Under the pieces are notes generated by a model that saw nothing but the letters and a program-made list of their open reading frames with translations, made no database searches and had not been told where the DNA came from. DNA of 64,000 bases from Strongylocentrotus droebachiensis (lineage: Eukaryota; Echinodermata; Echinoidea; Camarodonta; Strongylocentrotidae). The position numbers were made by a program, and so were the translations under genes. Of the stretch, positions 23,425-38,400 are shown in pieces (position 1 is the stretch's first letter; the number at the start of each line of letters is the position of its first letter). The DNA lies in the NCBI GenBank assembly GCA_035222895.1, contig JAVYIG010001808.1, forward strand, positions 62,001-126,000, written 5' to 3'.

Positions 23425-26400
23425 CTACTTGACGGTGACAACGCCACCAGCTTTCTTGTTGACCCTCCTCTCGGCAACCTTCTGTTTGAGTCTTTCATTC
23501 TTGCGGACGGCGTTTTGTATCTGGAGGGGAGGTCGTAGACTCTCAAGCTTGGGGGATTTTGAGAAGGTCTTCTGGTTGAAGATCTGGTCCAGGACCATCC
23601 TAAAATACAATATCAGAAAAGGGTATTAGATAATAATGGTACAGCCAAACCTGTCTATAGCGACCACCCAAGGGAAACACATAAAGTGGCCTGTGTAGAC
23701 AGGTTCCTTTAGTACATGATTCAATGGTAAGCAAGTTTCAAGGGAAACACAAATGTGGCCTTTGTAGACAGGTTGTCACTAAAGCAGGTTTGACTGTAGT
23801 ATTCCGCTCTGGTATAGTGCATATCACATTGTGATACAGTGAAATCAGCTCTCAGGAACACCTGTATAGAAAGACCAACTGTTTATAAACACCAAATTTT
23901 TGTTTCCCTTGCAAAAGGTATCTCATTGAATCGTACTAAAGGAACATTATACATTAAAAACTGTATATAGACCACTCAAGGGAGACAAGAACAGTGGTTT
24001 CTATAGGCAGGCGGTCTTTATATGTATATAAAGACCGCCTGCCTATAGAGACCACTGTTCTTGTCTCCCTTGAGTGGTCTATATACAGTTTTTAATGTAT
24101 AACATCTCTATAGAGTATAGTGTGTTTCTAAAGGACTTTAGGATATTATTACCCCTGCTTGAGCTCGATCCAGCTCCGGCTCAGCTAGCATTCAAGGAAT
24201 GAATCCTACCAGCCATACTACACCTGGGTCAAACCTCGTAAATTCATGTCTTGCTAAAGGATATTTGTGCTGTGGCAGGGAATTGAACCACAAACCTTGT
24301 GATCTACAGTCCTGTGACTTATCCATCAGACCACAACACCTCTATGGGATACATGTACGAATCAGATCAGACTGGGTGTCTGTGCCTGTAGTGGCAAATC
24401 CCGTCCAAGATTTAAGTGAGGACAGTGTTTGACAAATAATAATGGCTGAGCATATCTTCCTCAAACACACACAGGTACCTGTATTGTTAAATTCATTCCC
24501 ACTGATAGATACTTCGCCCACTCTAACAATGAGAAATAGCAATAAGTTAAAATCAACTCCTGAAAACTCAAGTACAACCTGATCTTACTAGTCTTAGTAG
24601 TGATTAAATGCAGACCCTCTTTACTGCCTATCACCCAAACCAATTTGTCATAATCCTACACACTGTAACATTTCATGGTTATAGAATCATTCTAATAGAC
24701 AAAGACCAAGATCAATTGGACAAGTTAAACCACTGGGTAATCATTTGACAGATGATCACTGAGCTTGATTCAGTTCAAACCAGATTAGACTGGTTCAAAC
24801 TGGTTTAGACTGGTACTCACTGGACATAGGTCTTGACCTCTGAGATGTAGAGCATGTCTCTGTCTATAGCTTTCAGAGGAACTTGATCTGGACCAACAAG
24901 CTGAATAGAGAAAAATAAGATTTGAAATGAGATTTGATTTCTCAATAAACGATTTTGAATTGAAAGAATATATAATAATCCTATTGCTTTCATTCTCAAA
25001 CATGACTTTCATAACTGACATCAAACCTTAAGCTACAAGCTTATAAATTACACATAAAATAGGCAAACATGGTAAACAGTATGGAAATTCAATTACAATC
25101 GACCTCTATACTAATCAGATTATTTTCTCAAGCGGATTACTCTGACAGCTCACGAGACCAACAATGTCATTCTTGCGAGCCTCTTTACATTGTAGAGGAG
25201 GCGCGATAGCTCAGCCGTTAGAGCAGTGATCTCGTAATCCGGCGACCTGGGTTCGAAACCAAGGCGATGCCCTAGTGCCCTTTGGTAAGGCATTAATCCT
25301 CATTACCAGGTCCCTCGAAGAGGACCTAAAGCCGTCGGCCCTCTGGTTGCCTACTTATAAGCATTTATGCTTTCTTAATAGCAGTCAGGTGAAATGATTG
25401 AGGTTTAGTATTAAGGGTTCACTACACCAACGTCCCATGAAACCGACATAATTCTATCTTCCCATCTTTCTTTTGCATTGTCAGTCTCTAGGACTGTCTG
25501 GTTTGTGGGCTGTTGGAATTTTTTTTTTAAATATATCTTCTTTCTATACTTTCCAGTGTATTTGTTTGTTCTATATTGGTCAGGTTAGCTGTCTGTTTAT
25601 CGGGATGGGGCGGGATGGGGACTTGAAGGAAACTGCTAGATACCATAACATATAAGATGAAATACCTTCAGTTTAGCTCCAGCGTTGAATCGACATGACT
25701 GAAGATCACAATTGAAGCTGATAAAGATTTGTTCTTGCATCATACATCTTACACTGATCTGTTGATTGAGTGAGAAGCAGAGAGGTTGGAATGGTGGCGT
25801 CTTGGAGAGTGTGTCTTCATCCTTCCATGACCAACGTTTCTTGATAGAACCTTTTTGATCGGTAAACACACCACCAAACTGATTGACGTTCAATCTGAGA
25901 TGAGAAAAAAGCAGGAATAATTTCATTAAAAAGATATGACTACCAGTATGTAAAAGGAAATGGAAATCTTCCTCATCAATCTATTAAAAGAGACTATGGT
26001 ATCTCTCAGTGCCATATCGATAGACTCTGAGATGAGAAAAAGCAGGAATAGAGTATTGATCATTTCATTAAAAAGATATGAATATGTAAAAGGAAATGCA
26101 TATCTTCCTCATCATCCTGAAGAGACTATCCCCCCCCCCCCTTCTCTCTCTCTCTGCGCCATATCGATAGACTCTGGCAATCATATTGTTCCATGACTCT
26201 TGTTTTACTATCTTGTATTTCATTTGAAATCAGATCGAGTGTTTACCCATTCTACAGGCAAGCAATGTATCAAGTTAATTCAACTGTGATCAGAGAGCTG
26301 CACTCATCAAGCAATTATACTCTATGCTTAAAGTACAACCTTCCCAGTTCTCAAGAATTTGAAATGTTTGTGGTCCTTGGATTTTCATATGATTCACATG

Positions 26401-29400
26401 TGACCAAAAATATTACAAGACCAGAGGGTTGTTTCACAAAGACTAAGATCGACTTTAAGACAAGTTGGACTTAACTATGGCAGGCCGTTCATGCCACTGT
26501 TTGCTTTCACCATTTACTGGCATTGGTCTCTAAAGGGACGTATAAATCGTGGTCATACATCTACAGAATTTACATTCTTTGATAGTTCATTAATGAAGGA
26601 AAAAATATTATCTAAAGATCATAATTGAGAGACCAATGCTGATAGCAACCAGTGGCATGAATGGCCTGTCATAGTTAGTCCAACTTAAAGACGGTCTTAG
26701 TCTTTGTGAAACACCCCCCTGAATTATCACTGTATAGATCACAAGAGCAAAGTTTGGCACACAATGAATATAATCATAATAACCTGAGACTGCAGTTGCA
26801 ACGATTGCAAATGCAGATTCTTAAAAAGAAATGTACATATGACTGAACATTTTCAGTGAATGTTTTGTATATCATCAGCAAAATTCCAAAAAAAAAAAAT
26901 AGGGATAACAGAAATGAAAATAGTATATTCACCTGATATTGCCATTGCCATGGTAACAGGTTCCATTTCCATTTGGTTCAAAGACAGCTAGGAACTTAGC
27001 TTCACCAGGTTTACCATCAGCCTGAACATAGTAACTAAACTGATTCTTCTCTACCGAGGTGATGAGGATGGCTAGAGCACCCGAGGGGTAACTGAGATTG
27101 GTAGGGTCAAGGGTCAAAATACATGATGTGCATTTCAATAGTTATCTACTTCATGAATCATAGTGGATGCCAATTGGAGGGGGCCAGTGGGAGGGGGGCA
27201 ATGAGAGGCTAAATTTCTTCTCATCCTACTCCTTTGGCTTGTTCATACGTGATACAGGAGACCATGGCAGTTTAGTGTGGGGTTGGGTTTTTATAACGTG
27301 TAAATAATGGCAAGTGGGGATTTTAAAAGTACGGTAGATGCACAAAACAAAGGTCCTGTACGTACTCATTATCTGTGTGACATTGTAAGAGACAAACGTG
27401 TGATGCGTATTATGCTACATCATTAAACACATTTTTTCTTAACATGCAGTGTCGCAATTACATAGGGGAGGGGTGGCTTTTCTCCCATTCATATTCTTGA
27501 ATCTTAATAAGTACAGATTACATTCCTCTTTTTAACTTCAAAAACCTCAATGGAGGTCAAGTTATATGTATCACATCCATTACAATAGAAACAAGTGAAA
27601 CCTTTGGAGTGGATTGGCAGGGATGGGGGGGGGGGGAGCTTGAACACATCTGTCAAAGAAAGGAAAGCCATATAGTGCACTACACGTATAGTATTAAGCG
27701 AGACTGCATCACTTGTAGCTACTTGCGCCCTCTATATAGCAAACAATGCCTAAGCGGTACCCGTTGGTCCCCCATGCTCCCCTTTTTCTTATGTTAATTG
27801 AGAGCTGATTTGATGAGACACCCACCTACCAGTGACCATGCAGAGAGGTCTCATTCCTCCTAGCCAAACTAGTGCAGATAGGCTTTACAAACATAAATTA
27901 TGTTTAGAATCTCTCCATACAGTAATTGATAATGCAAGATAAATATAAAGGATACAACACTGCTCCAGTGCCATCTTCAAACATGACCATGAACAGCTCT
28001 CCGCTTCGGTAATGCCTCCTTACGATCGGTGTCTCCTTACGGCCCTTCTTCTGTAAAGTGAGGTAAAATAAAGAGAATTGTAGTGGTTGTTTTATATCAG
28101 AGTCTTTATATAGGTACATGATGGTCAATTAAAGACTCAAGTAAATAATGCTTTGCTAAAAAGGACCTTTCTTTCTAAGGAGCTCTAACTTTACTTAAAC
28201 AATCAGAATAAAAAACTATGATATGAAGAATTTTGCTGTTTGTACAAAATTGGAAATGTTTTGAAAGAAATGTCTTTTTCTAATACAAAGACACATACAA
28301 CCTGTATATACTGTATGTAATTAGTGTTTAGAGATTTGAGATGTGTTTCTCTGGTACATGTTAGATCTATGTGTAATGTAACATACAGAGATACGTACAT
28401 AATAATATAAATAGTGTCCTCCTATAAATGTTACTGAATCGTATCAATTATTCCTCTTCCAAATCTCTTAACCCTAATAAGGCCGGGCTATTTGAAGTCT
28501 TACTACGGCCGGGGGGGGGGCCATTATGGCCCCCCCCTAAGATCTCGTCCGTGAAACGGCCGATCTCCGCGAAAATTTGCACGCATGTCAAGTGAAGTGT
28601 ATAGAACAATATGATAATTTCAATTTTTTGAAAAAAATCCCTCATTTGCATATTTATGGTAATTTATGCAAATAACGTCATAAAATCACATTTTTACCCA
28701 TAAATCCTATATTATTCATATTTAAGCATTCTTTTTCACTACATATATTCATTAGACCATTTGGAACAATAATAGGACAAAAAAAATTGGAAGAGCCAGC
28801 TTATTCCTTATGTTATCTCTTGTTTTGATAATTTCTTATGTATTTCATTGTTTTTTTAACTTATTTATGTTATTGTTTTTTTTTTTTTTTTTTCATTTCT
28901 TCCTACAATTCAACTATTTTGACTCCCAAAACAACCACCTAAACTTTAAACAAGACCCAATAACCAATGTTTGATCTATTTTTAGGAAAAATGACATTTC
29001 CATATGTTTTGTACACAAATCACAAAAATGAGCGATTTTCGGGCTGACATGCAAAGACAAAAGGTCACGTGACCTTGTAACTATAGGTCCGATTTTTTTT
29101 TTTTTTTTTTTGAAGATGCGCAAGACTCTAAAGAAAAAAGTCAGCGAGCGGCGAGGCGCCATCCATATGCGTTCTCGAACAATCAGAAAAATCGTGGAGG
29201 GGGGGGGGCCTTATTAGGGTTAAAAGACTTAGTTGAATCTTAATTGAAGCTTTATAAAATTCATTGATTGGATTAGAAGATCTACAGTATTGCCATTGCC
29301 ACCTTTACATTGCAAAATGTTTGTTTAGCAAAAGACTATTAAAAGATTTGATTAGGCAATGAGATATTGATGCTCTATAAATTCATGGATTGCTCACAAG

Positions 29401-32400
29401 TTTTTGAGAGTGATCTATTAAATCAAACATACTCATAATTTAATTGCAATTGCCAAATTTAAATTAAAAACAAACTTTTTGGGTAGCAATAAAACATAGT
29501 GTGTTGATTACCCTTGTCTTGAGTATGACTGGTAGATGGGGTGTGGTCGGTTCAGGGACATAGACCGGTTTGCTATGATCAGGCTCCTCCGGTGTAGGGG
29601 GGCGCTTTGTCCACCCCTCATCTAAACACTTCTGAGATGACAGGGAGTAATTGATCGTCTTCATCTGACGTGCAACTTTGGTGTTCATGGAAGTAAAATG
29701 AATGGACATCACATTAGTTCAATGAAATTTCACAGTAAATTAGCTTTCAAAAAGCAATGCCACATTTAACTGATCTTGAGAGAAGTTTGCCAACTACCCA
29801 GCCAGACAATTGAAGGAACAGACCTTTTGAATAAAATTGACAGGATGTGTCTTTTCTTTCATAATTTTTGTATAACCTTTGGATCAAAACAACATGTAGT
29901 TTCCGGCAATATTGTTTCCATATATTTGGATGTCTAATCATATGTAAATTGTCCAATATTCCTTCCTTTTTTTTGAATAAACAGTTCAAAAGATCCAAGA
30001 GGACAAATCTTCTTCAAGTCCAGATCTTAGATGGCATATGACCATTTTAGGCGGTGCAAGTGAAGGAACTTTTGCAGTACACAGTTTTACCAAAACAGAA
30101 GATATTTTCAAAACAGGCATATAGGATAATTTGTTTTTCTTTTGATTGGTGCGAATGAACATGTGCATACAATAAACACAAACTTGTTACACTCAAAATG
30201 TTTTTTTTAATGCACACTCAGGAAAATGTGGGATAAACCAAACAGGGCACAAATACAAGTATATGCAAGCAGAAATAAATACGACGTGAAAATATACCGC
30301 TCATCATTACATGATAATATATATTGGTGAATGCTTATACACAGGACATTAAACAAGCAGAAGTAGGAGAAAATACAAATAATACACATAAAGAAGAACA
30401 TGATTTTGCTAGCAATGAGAGTTACAAAACGAGAAACAAAGTACATTATTACAGAGTGAGGAGTGAGGAGGGGGGAGAGAGGGAGATAGAGAGAGAGAGA
30501 GAGAGAGAGATAGGGAAAGAGAGAGAGAGAGAGCAAGAGAGGGGAGGGGTATTAAGGAGATGAAAAGAGTCATAGTTCATTACATTACAATTACACTGAC
30601 ATTAATCTATACATGTACATGTATTAAAATAAAGATAGCTATTTTTCTTTTGCAATTAGGTTCACCTTCCTTCTCAAGAGATCATTTATTGAGTAATTTT
30701 TACTTCTCACTCAAAGCAAATAAAACTAGAAAATCATTCAATAGACCAAACAAACTAGGAGATTCTTTGAAGACTTTAAGAACAAGTACTTTCAGGAGCA
30801 TGAGACTTACGATATGCTTCTATTCCTTTTAACCGGCAAACTTCAACAAATGGTGCAATATGACGATCACTCGCGGAAGAGCCACGACGAGTACGAATAG
30901 GAGGTAAACCTTCACAATCAGAGTCAGCAAAGATGAGAGTTTTACAACAGAAACAGAGTCTTACAAACTAACAAAGTCTCTCTTCTGTATGTATGGTGCT
31001 GATTCAATTAGAAATGGATTCTACATTCATCGTTATTATTTACTAATATATTTATTTATTTCTGATATCTACCGGTAAATGTATAGAGGGTAGCAATTTT
31101 TACCAATAGTGGTGGTATCCATGGGGCTTTGCATTAAAAGAGAGCACCTAAAAAAAGAAGATGCAGAAAAGCATTTTGATATGAGGAATTGCAATAGGAC
31201 TCCTATACAGAGGAGTTTTTTTTTTTAATTGGAAGCAACCATTTAAAAGCTTAGAATTCCTTTAGCACTTTGAAATGGTGGGCAGATCAAGGCATAAAAA
31301 GATTGGAATACGTCAATTATAGATTCGTGTACAGTACCTTCAGAGGCTTTCTGGTGGATGTACGTTGGTACAGGTAATAGAAAAGGGAACATTTTGTATT
31401 TCTACTTTATTTCCTATCAAAGAGAGGCTAATATGGAGAATTATGCAGATTGCAGAGTAATATATCAGACCTTCATTTTCTAATGACATGAAATCGAAAA
31501 GCTGAACGTACATGTAATGTCTTAGGGAAATGAACTTACAGGAATCCATTTCAAATTGAATCAGTACTCTTTTAACACTTCTCAGTAAAAAAAACTTTAA
31601 ATTTACCAAGGAATCAATTATAAATTTACAAACTCCATCAACTGTGTTCAAGCAAGAGAAATACAACATTAACCAAGAGAACATTCCCTAATTTGAACTG
31701 CAACAATCTCCAGAAGCTAAATCAATGCTATGAAAGAGTGAACTAAGAAGTGGAGAACACAAACAAAAGGCCTTTCAAACATCAGCCTAAACCTCTCAAT
31801 AATCAACTAAAACCATAACCGACAAAAGGAACGCACGATAAACAGTTGAAATGCAAAGACAAACATATGGAAACAGGAAAGTTTGGTCATACGAGGCAGT
31901 ATTTTGCTTTCGAGTCAACCAAAATATTGTCAGCTGAAAGCCAGAGGGCCATTCAGTCTAAGCAAAATAATAACAACAACAATAATGATAATAATAATAA
32001 TATAATAATAAAATATTATCCTTTTGGCTCCCAACACACATCTTCAAACTCAAACAGGTTTGAAAGATAAACAACACAACATTGGAAAGGCAAAAAAAAA
32101 AAACTCAAAACCTGGTTTCAAAGCAAACGAATCTTTCCAATAAAAGATTCTTCAATTCAGCAAAAGAAAACCAACACATCTCTAGACTCACCTTCTAAAA
32201 TTTTGAAAATTGAAGTGATGTCAAAAATAAATGGAACCAGTTGATGTTAATGATGATGCAATGAAAATTAAACTCATAAATAGCAACAATGGTTAAGCAA
32301 GGATGAATAAAAAATAACTGTAGCTGCAATAGAAAAGTCCAAATTAAGCATTCAAGAAAATAAATAAGCTAGCCTCTTTTCAATCAAAGCAAGTTCTGAA

Positions 32401-35400
32401 AATAAAATCCATACTTCAACTCTAAACATATGAAGCATTATAAAATCACTGTTTAATCAAACAAAAGACAATATCAAAAAGCACATGTAACACGTTGCTC
32501 CAGCTTCAACTTCTAAACAATATTGAATAAATGAAGCAACATAAAGGAAAACAATAAAACAGTATTAACTAACCATGATTTGTAGAAGTATATGTAAAGT
32601 TATACAAGAAATATATTAAAGCAATATTGGACAAAAGAGAGGCCAGAAGAAATGAGGGAAACTTGGAGAAAAAAAAGGAGAGAAAGAGAGAGAGAGAGAG
32701 AATATGAGGGGAAATGGTAAAATTATACAAGAGAAAGAAATGTTAATTTGGGGAGGGGGGGGGGGTTATGTTGGAATTACCACTGAACTGGAGGACAATA
32801 TTTTGATAAAACAAAAAGAAAACATTTTATTTACAAATAATGTGTTATGTTTAGTACGAAACAATGAGGGCAGCAATGCTGACAAAGCTTTGTGAACGGG
32901 TAGTGCAGCGCTTCAACAGCTAAATTATCCATTTAAACCAAATATTATTTGAATCACATTTTCAAACTTTCACAATTCACTTTTCAGAGATTAAATTGAA
33001 TCAAACAAGGAACGGTTCAAAGGCTTTCACATCCATGCATGCATTATGCTATTGTGTTCAGAACTTAGGCACAAGCTGCTTGATTCAGACACGTTATTTT
33101 GTTGTGCTTATACAGAGCAATATGATAGGAATTTTAACAATTTGTAATTGATTTTAATTTAAGGTAACATTGCAATATCATTAATAAAAACAAATATTTT
33201 AAGCTGGAAGGGGGGGGGGGGTGATATTGGAAGGGAAGTGTGAGTATTTTATTGCAGTGTGATATGGATCATGTAATGTGAACACAATAAGTGCACTTTT
33301 TATTACAATGCTGTTATAATTCTCCTATTATGTGTAGCAATATAAATAATAAATCATGTGATGAATAATGTGTAGGAAGTTATGAAAATCAAAAAGATGA
33401 TAATGAATGATTTTGAAGAAGAAAAACTGATTTTAGTGAAACAATATTAAGAACAGTGTAGGTATCGAACGATTCGTTTTGTCAAGTTTAAAAACTCTCT
33501 GCAGATTAATCATTGTAACCAAAATTGGAAAAAAAATTGTACTAATTTTGCCAAGTGATATTATATATCATTTTATTGCCAAATTTTAATCCTAGGAATG
33601 GTCTTTGTAATGGACGTGATTGTAAAATGTTAAAAGCCCTGCAATGCATTGTTTATGAAAACCAACACCGAGTATGAGTGCAAATGCAATAAATAATAAA
33701 TTAATATATGAAATAAAATGTGCTGTGCACTCGAGAATGAAATATGAAGAAGGTGTTCTTTTAATCAACCGACCTCCATCCATGACCTCTATCCGATGAG
33801 CTATGTCATATAAGAGATTAGAAACATAGAAAAGGGAAAGAAAATACAATTAGGACTACAGATTATTGAGATACAAAGTATAAAAGAGAAATAAAAAACC
33901 CTAGAGATACAGGCAGGAACATTCCCAAAGCATGTAGCATATATGTTGCACAAGGTTTTACAGACAGTATTGCATATACTGAAGGTACTCTTTAAAATCC
34001 ATTGAATAGTACTGCTGAAAAGCGTAAATCAGTCCCAAAAAAGAGTTGGCAAGTATCTTGTGGCAAAGAGTTTAAGTTACCTGTGGGCTATAGATGCACA
34101 CATATTCATCTACATTTTGCCACTCTCCATCCAGGGGGGTGTTTCACAAAGATCCTAAGTTGAACTTATCTCTAAGTTGGACTTAAAATTTATGGGAAGC
34201 CATTAGCATCCTTGAAAACATTTTTTAATTTTTTTTTTAGAAGGCATAAAATGTTGATTCAAATCATTCATATTTTCTATTATCATGGGAGATTTCATGT
34301 TCTTGATGTGGAATTGATGAAAAGTCTAAAATACTTGAATTTTTGCTTTTGAATATATTTCATTTTAAGGCTCCAATGGCCGTCCATAATTTATAAGTCC
34401 AACTTAGTGTTAAGTTCTACTTAGGATCTTTGTGAAACACCCCCCAGGTGATGTAAATGGGTACAAAATAAGAGAAATTTCCTCAAATGCCAGAGCGCCT
34501 GATCAGGGCAGCTTGGCTAATGCCAGGTCATATCAAAGTTACTATTATTATTATTCATATTTGCCTCTGTTATTTTCTTTCATTTCTGTAACTCTGGTCA
34601 AAGGCTTACACTGAATATTAATGTTTGCCTTTAAAGATATGAAATCGGTTTTTCGTTGTATTCTAAATTGTAACGAGGACCTTCATGAGGGACTGTGCAT
34701 CAGAGGGTAAAATCTTTTGGGCAACAAATAGCTTCCAGTGGGAACATCCCTGCCAAGACCCCATCACCAATGATATCATTCTCTCTGAGTATGCATGAAA
34801 CTTGACAATATGTGAAAGGTCCACAAATGAATCACATGACCACTTTCATCTTACAAACAAAAGTAACTGCAACCCATAAAACCCAATCTCATTATTTGAG
34901 GTCAAACTACAGATATCATCTGTTAAGAGCAAAAAGGGTGTTAATTCTGTGTTAATGAGTTCTAGTATTTGAGTTAACACCCTTCTGCCTCCTAACGGAC
35001 GATATATGAACCTTTCACCGTAGTTCAAGTTTCATGCATACCTATGGTCAAGCATTCATCTTCTGAGGGACTAAGACTGTTCTGTAAATGATATCCAGAC
35101 CATTGCAGCCATGAACAGCAAACATAGAAATCACTACCTGCTCCTTTTGCAGTACTTTTTAGATTTCATGATAAACTGATATTATCCAAGGTATGATATG
35201 CTGTGTTCAAGTCCATTCCTCAGATGATGAATGCTATCATTACTTACCTTACAACTAGAAGGTGGCAAAATAAGGGTACTGTCTTTTGATAATTATATGA
35301 ATATTATTTGATTCTCCATTCTCTCATCTGTTTTTTTTTTCTTAATGAATCATTTAATTGATAATGTCGGTCTACTGATCAAAAACTTATTTGAAGATAT

Positions 35401-38400
35401 TCCTATTCGGATCAGTATTGCCCTTCCTTTCTTAAAATGTCAAAATTGACTAACCTTTTTCTTTCAAAATGTGAGGAAATCGCAAGACTCTTTTTGAAGT
35501 ATGTTTTTTATCTCCAAGTTTCAGATATCAAACTGAATTAGTAAATCAGATACAAATAGAGATCAAGATAATTGGGGCAATCCACTTCCATATCTCATTC
35601 TCTTATACTGTAGCATTGATTTTAGTGATGGTGGAAAGAGAAAAGTCAAACAGGTAATGCAGAACATTTCATAAGTTTAAAACAATCATGTTGCCACCTT
35701 CTAGTATGAAACCTGTATGGGGTTTGAAAGCATTGTGGCATACAACATTTTACCCCTATTATTATAACACCTACCTTGTACTGTGAGTGGTATGCAATGA
35801 ATGGTTGAGATATCAAATGTTGCAGCCACATCATGTTGTAGAAGATGAAGTTTCATTATTTGTGGTAAGAAACAATTGTGCATACATATTGCAAAAGATG
35901 AAAGCAAATATCAATTTCAACACCAATTTGTATTAAATTTAGAGTGAATCCATTAAAATACTCTTGACCTCACAGAAAATAAATAATAAATAAAGAAACA
36001 TTGATATTGTTGACATATATTACATTATACTATGATATGAACTGATGTTCAATCACAAATTTGGAATTGTTTACTTTAGCGTAGCAATATTCTGTGAATG
36101 TAATAAATCCGACAGAAACATGGAAACTGATCACAAAATAATACTATTGGCTCATAAACAATGTAATCTAAAGTATAAGATAACAACAAAATCAAAACAT
36201 ATGGAGACATGAATAATTGGTAAAGAGGAGATGCAATCTAACTTAGTAGGGAGAGCAAGGATTGCAATCAATAACAATTTCTGTCTTCAAAATATGGATA
36301 CATTTTGAGCTTTGGCAAAAAATTTGGTTGAAGTGCAAAATAACCAAGAAAATAAAACCTAGAGTGAGATTTTTTGTTTAAATTAAAGAAAATAATTAAA
36401 AGTCATCGCTGCCATTTTTAAAAATTCAGGCCTATGTAAAAATTTAAATTTATCTTTCAAGAAACAAGCAATATTTATTTGCTTTATCCTCTCCACCATG
36501 CCTTATCACACATGTGAAGGTATAGAATATATATACAAATTTAACCTGTACTGCAGATAATGTAAATGATATAGTCTTTTAAAGAAGAGTTGTTTTCTCC
36601 TTAAGTAAAGCTATCAGAGTATTGATTTAGAGGGATGCAGTAAAGTAAGATATAATTCATGTACCGGTATGCCAAGGTTTTGAACAAACAAAAAAACATT
36701 TGCAATAGTAGCTAGCGGTGGGATGGGAGCAAGTTATATAAATAAATATGACTCTTTACTTGTAGATCTGAATCTCTGAAGATGAAGTAGTACTTACAGG
36801 CATAGAAGTTAGCTTGATTAGTTCCTGCAGCTCTCTGTCGAGCCATCTCTCTATCCCTCAACCTCTGAGCTGCTCTCTCCTTGGCAGCCCTCCTAGCCTG
36901 CTTGCTACCGTAGGGGGCGTGCGGACCCACGTCTATCATCTCTTCAGACGGGTACTGAGAGAGGGGCGTGTTCTCTATGGTGTACTCAACTAGGTCCTGG
37001 TAGTCTTTACAGCAGAAGAGCTGGTAACCATGGCAACAAAAGTCAATCAACGATGATGATGATATTAATAAGTTTTTAATGCTGATTATAAGATTGGTAA
37101 TTACAGTTAGGCCTTGTTCAGATATGCTGCGGCAAAACTGCAGCATTTTTTTAATGACATAAAGTGTAAAACGTGTCACAATTCTGTATCTTATAACACA
37201 GAGCCCAGTGAATTATTGTTACGTCCAGTTTAAGACCATTCATATACATTTAGATGTAAAAACAAATACGTCTTTTTCACAGTGGCATGAGCTTCAAACA
37301 GCGTCTTCAGCACCTAACTTAAGGTCTATTAATGTCACATGATTTTAAAAAGAGTTTCTTTCCACATCATTTTTCCCAACTGGTTATGGGAATCATTTAA
37401 GACGATCACTTGTAAGCTATGCTTATTTGGAACTCAATAGTAGTAAACCACTGAACAGACAACCACTCAGGGCAACTATGTTCTTGTATTTTAATATCAA
37501 AGGTTGTGTCCTCACAGAGAGGCTCTTTTATTTCCCATCTATTGCATCTTTGAATGTTTTTCTTTTAAAAAAATTAAAAAAGGAAATATGGTTCCATATG
37601 AACACTGTAAATCATCATCATCATCATAATGATAACATAATTCATCAAAATAGTATCCACTATAAGAGTACCTGCATCCAATTTTACACTGAAAATATTC
37701 CTGTACCATTGCAATAGAAAGCAGAACTTTGCATGAACCGTACCTCAGATTGTGACATTGATTTGAGCATCTCCTGAGTTGGGAACGTCTTGGCGTCCTT
37801 GTTGCAGAACTCACACACCTCAGCGACCTCGTTCACCGTCGACAATGGGGGCGTTGTTTTGTCGTCCAGATCATCACCAAGGTTCTTACTTCTACTGGCC
37901 TTCACATTAAGTTTACCGGGTGGGTCATCATAGGGGTAATCGTATTCATCTTCACTGTACTTCTTTTTACCTGGGTATTAAAAAGGAATTAGAAAGATAA
38001 TGAATTCTTCTGCATAGCACTTAGAGTGCCCTGGCTCATGGTTCATAGGCAAAGGGGGACAACGAAAGGAATAAGTAACGTCCATGAATAAATGTAATAC
38101 GACAATAGATTTACCAATTTTTAGTACTATGATGCAATTAGACCCCAACTCAGACTGTTTATTTTTTTAGTAGGCAGGGTACAAAAAATGGAAGTATAGA
38201 GAAAGATGAGCACTAATGTCAGGGTAGAAAAAGAGAAAGAGAAGGAAAGGGGGGGGGGGAAATGGGCAAAAGGAAAGATGGGGAACGAACTTAAGGAGAA
38301 AGGAGAAGAGAGAGATCAATTCAATTCGATTCAAGGTTTATTAAAATATGTATTTGCAGCTGTTGATGGCTGAATTGCAAAATCAATAAAACCATACAAA

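Larger units (their letters stand above)
30968..36797 (-). other. Large ERICH6-like intron, 5.9 kb
   Basis: Apart from the repeats listed separately, this intron is AT-rich with A-runs, a GA run near 32680 and G-runs near 32752 and 33208. I looked for an additional exon because of the uncertain acceptor at 30909, and saw no conserved peptide. Confidence 0.45.
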
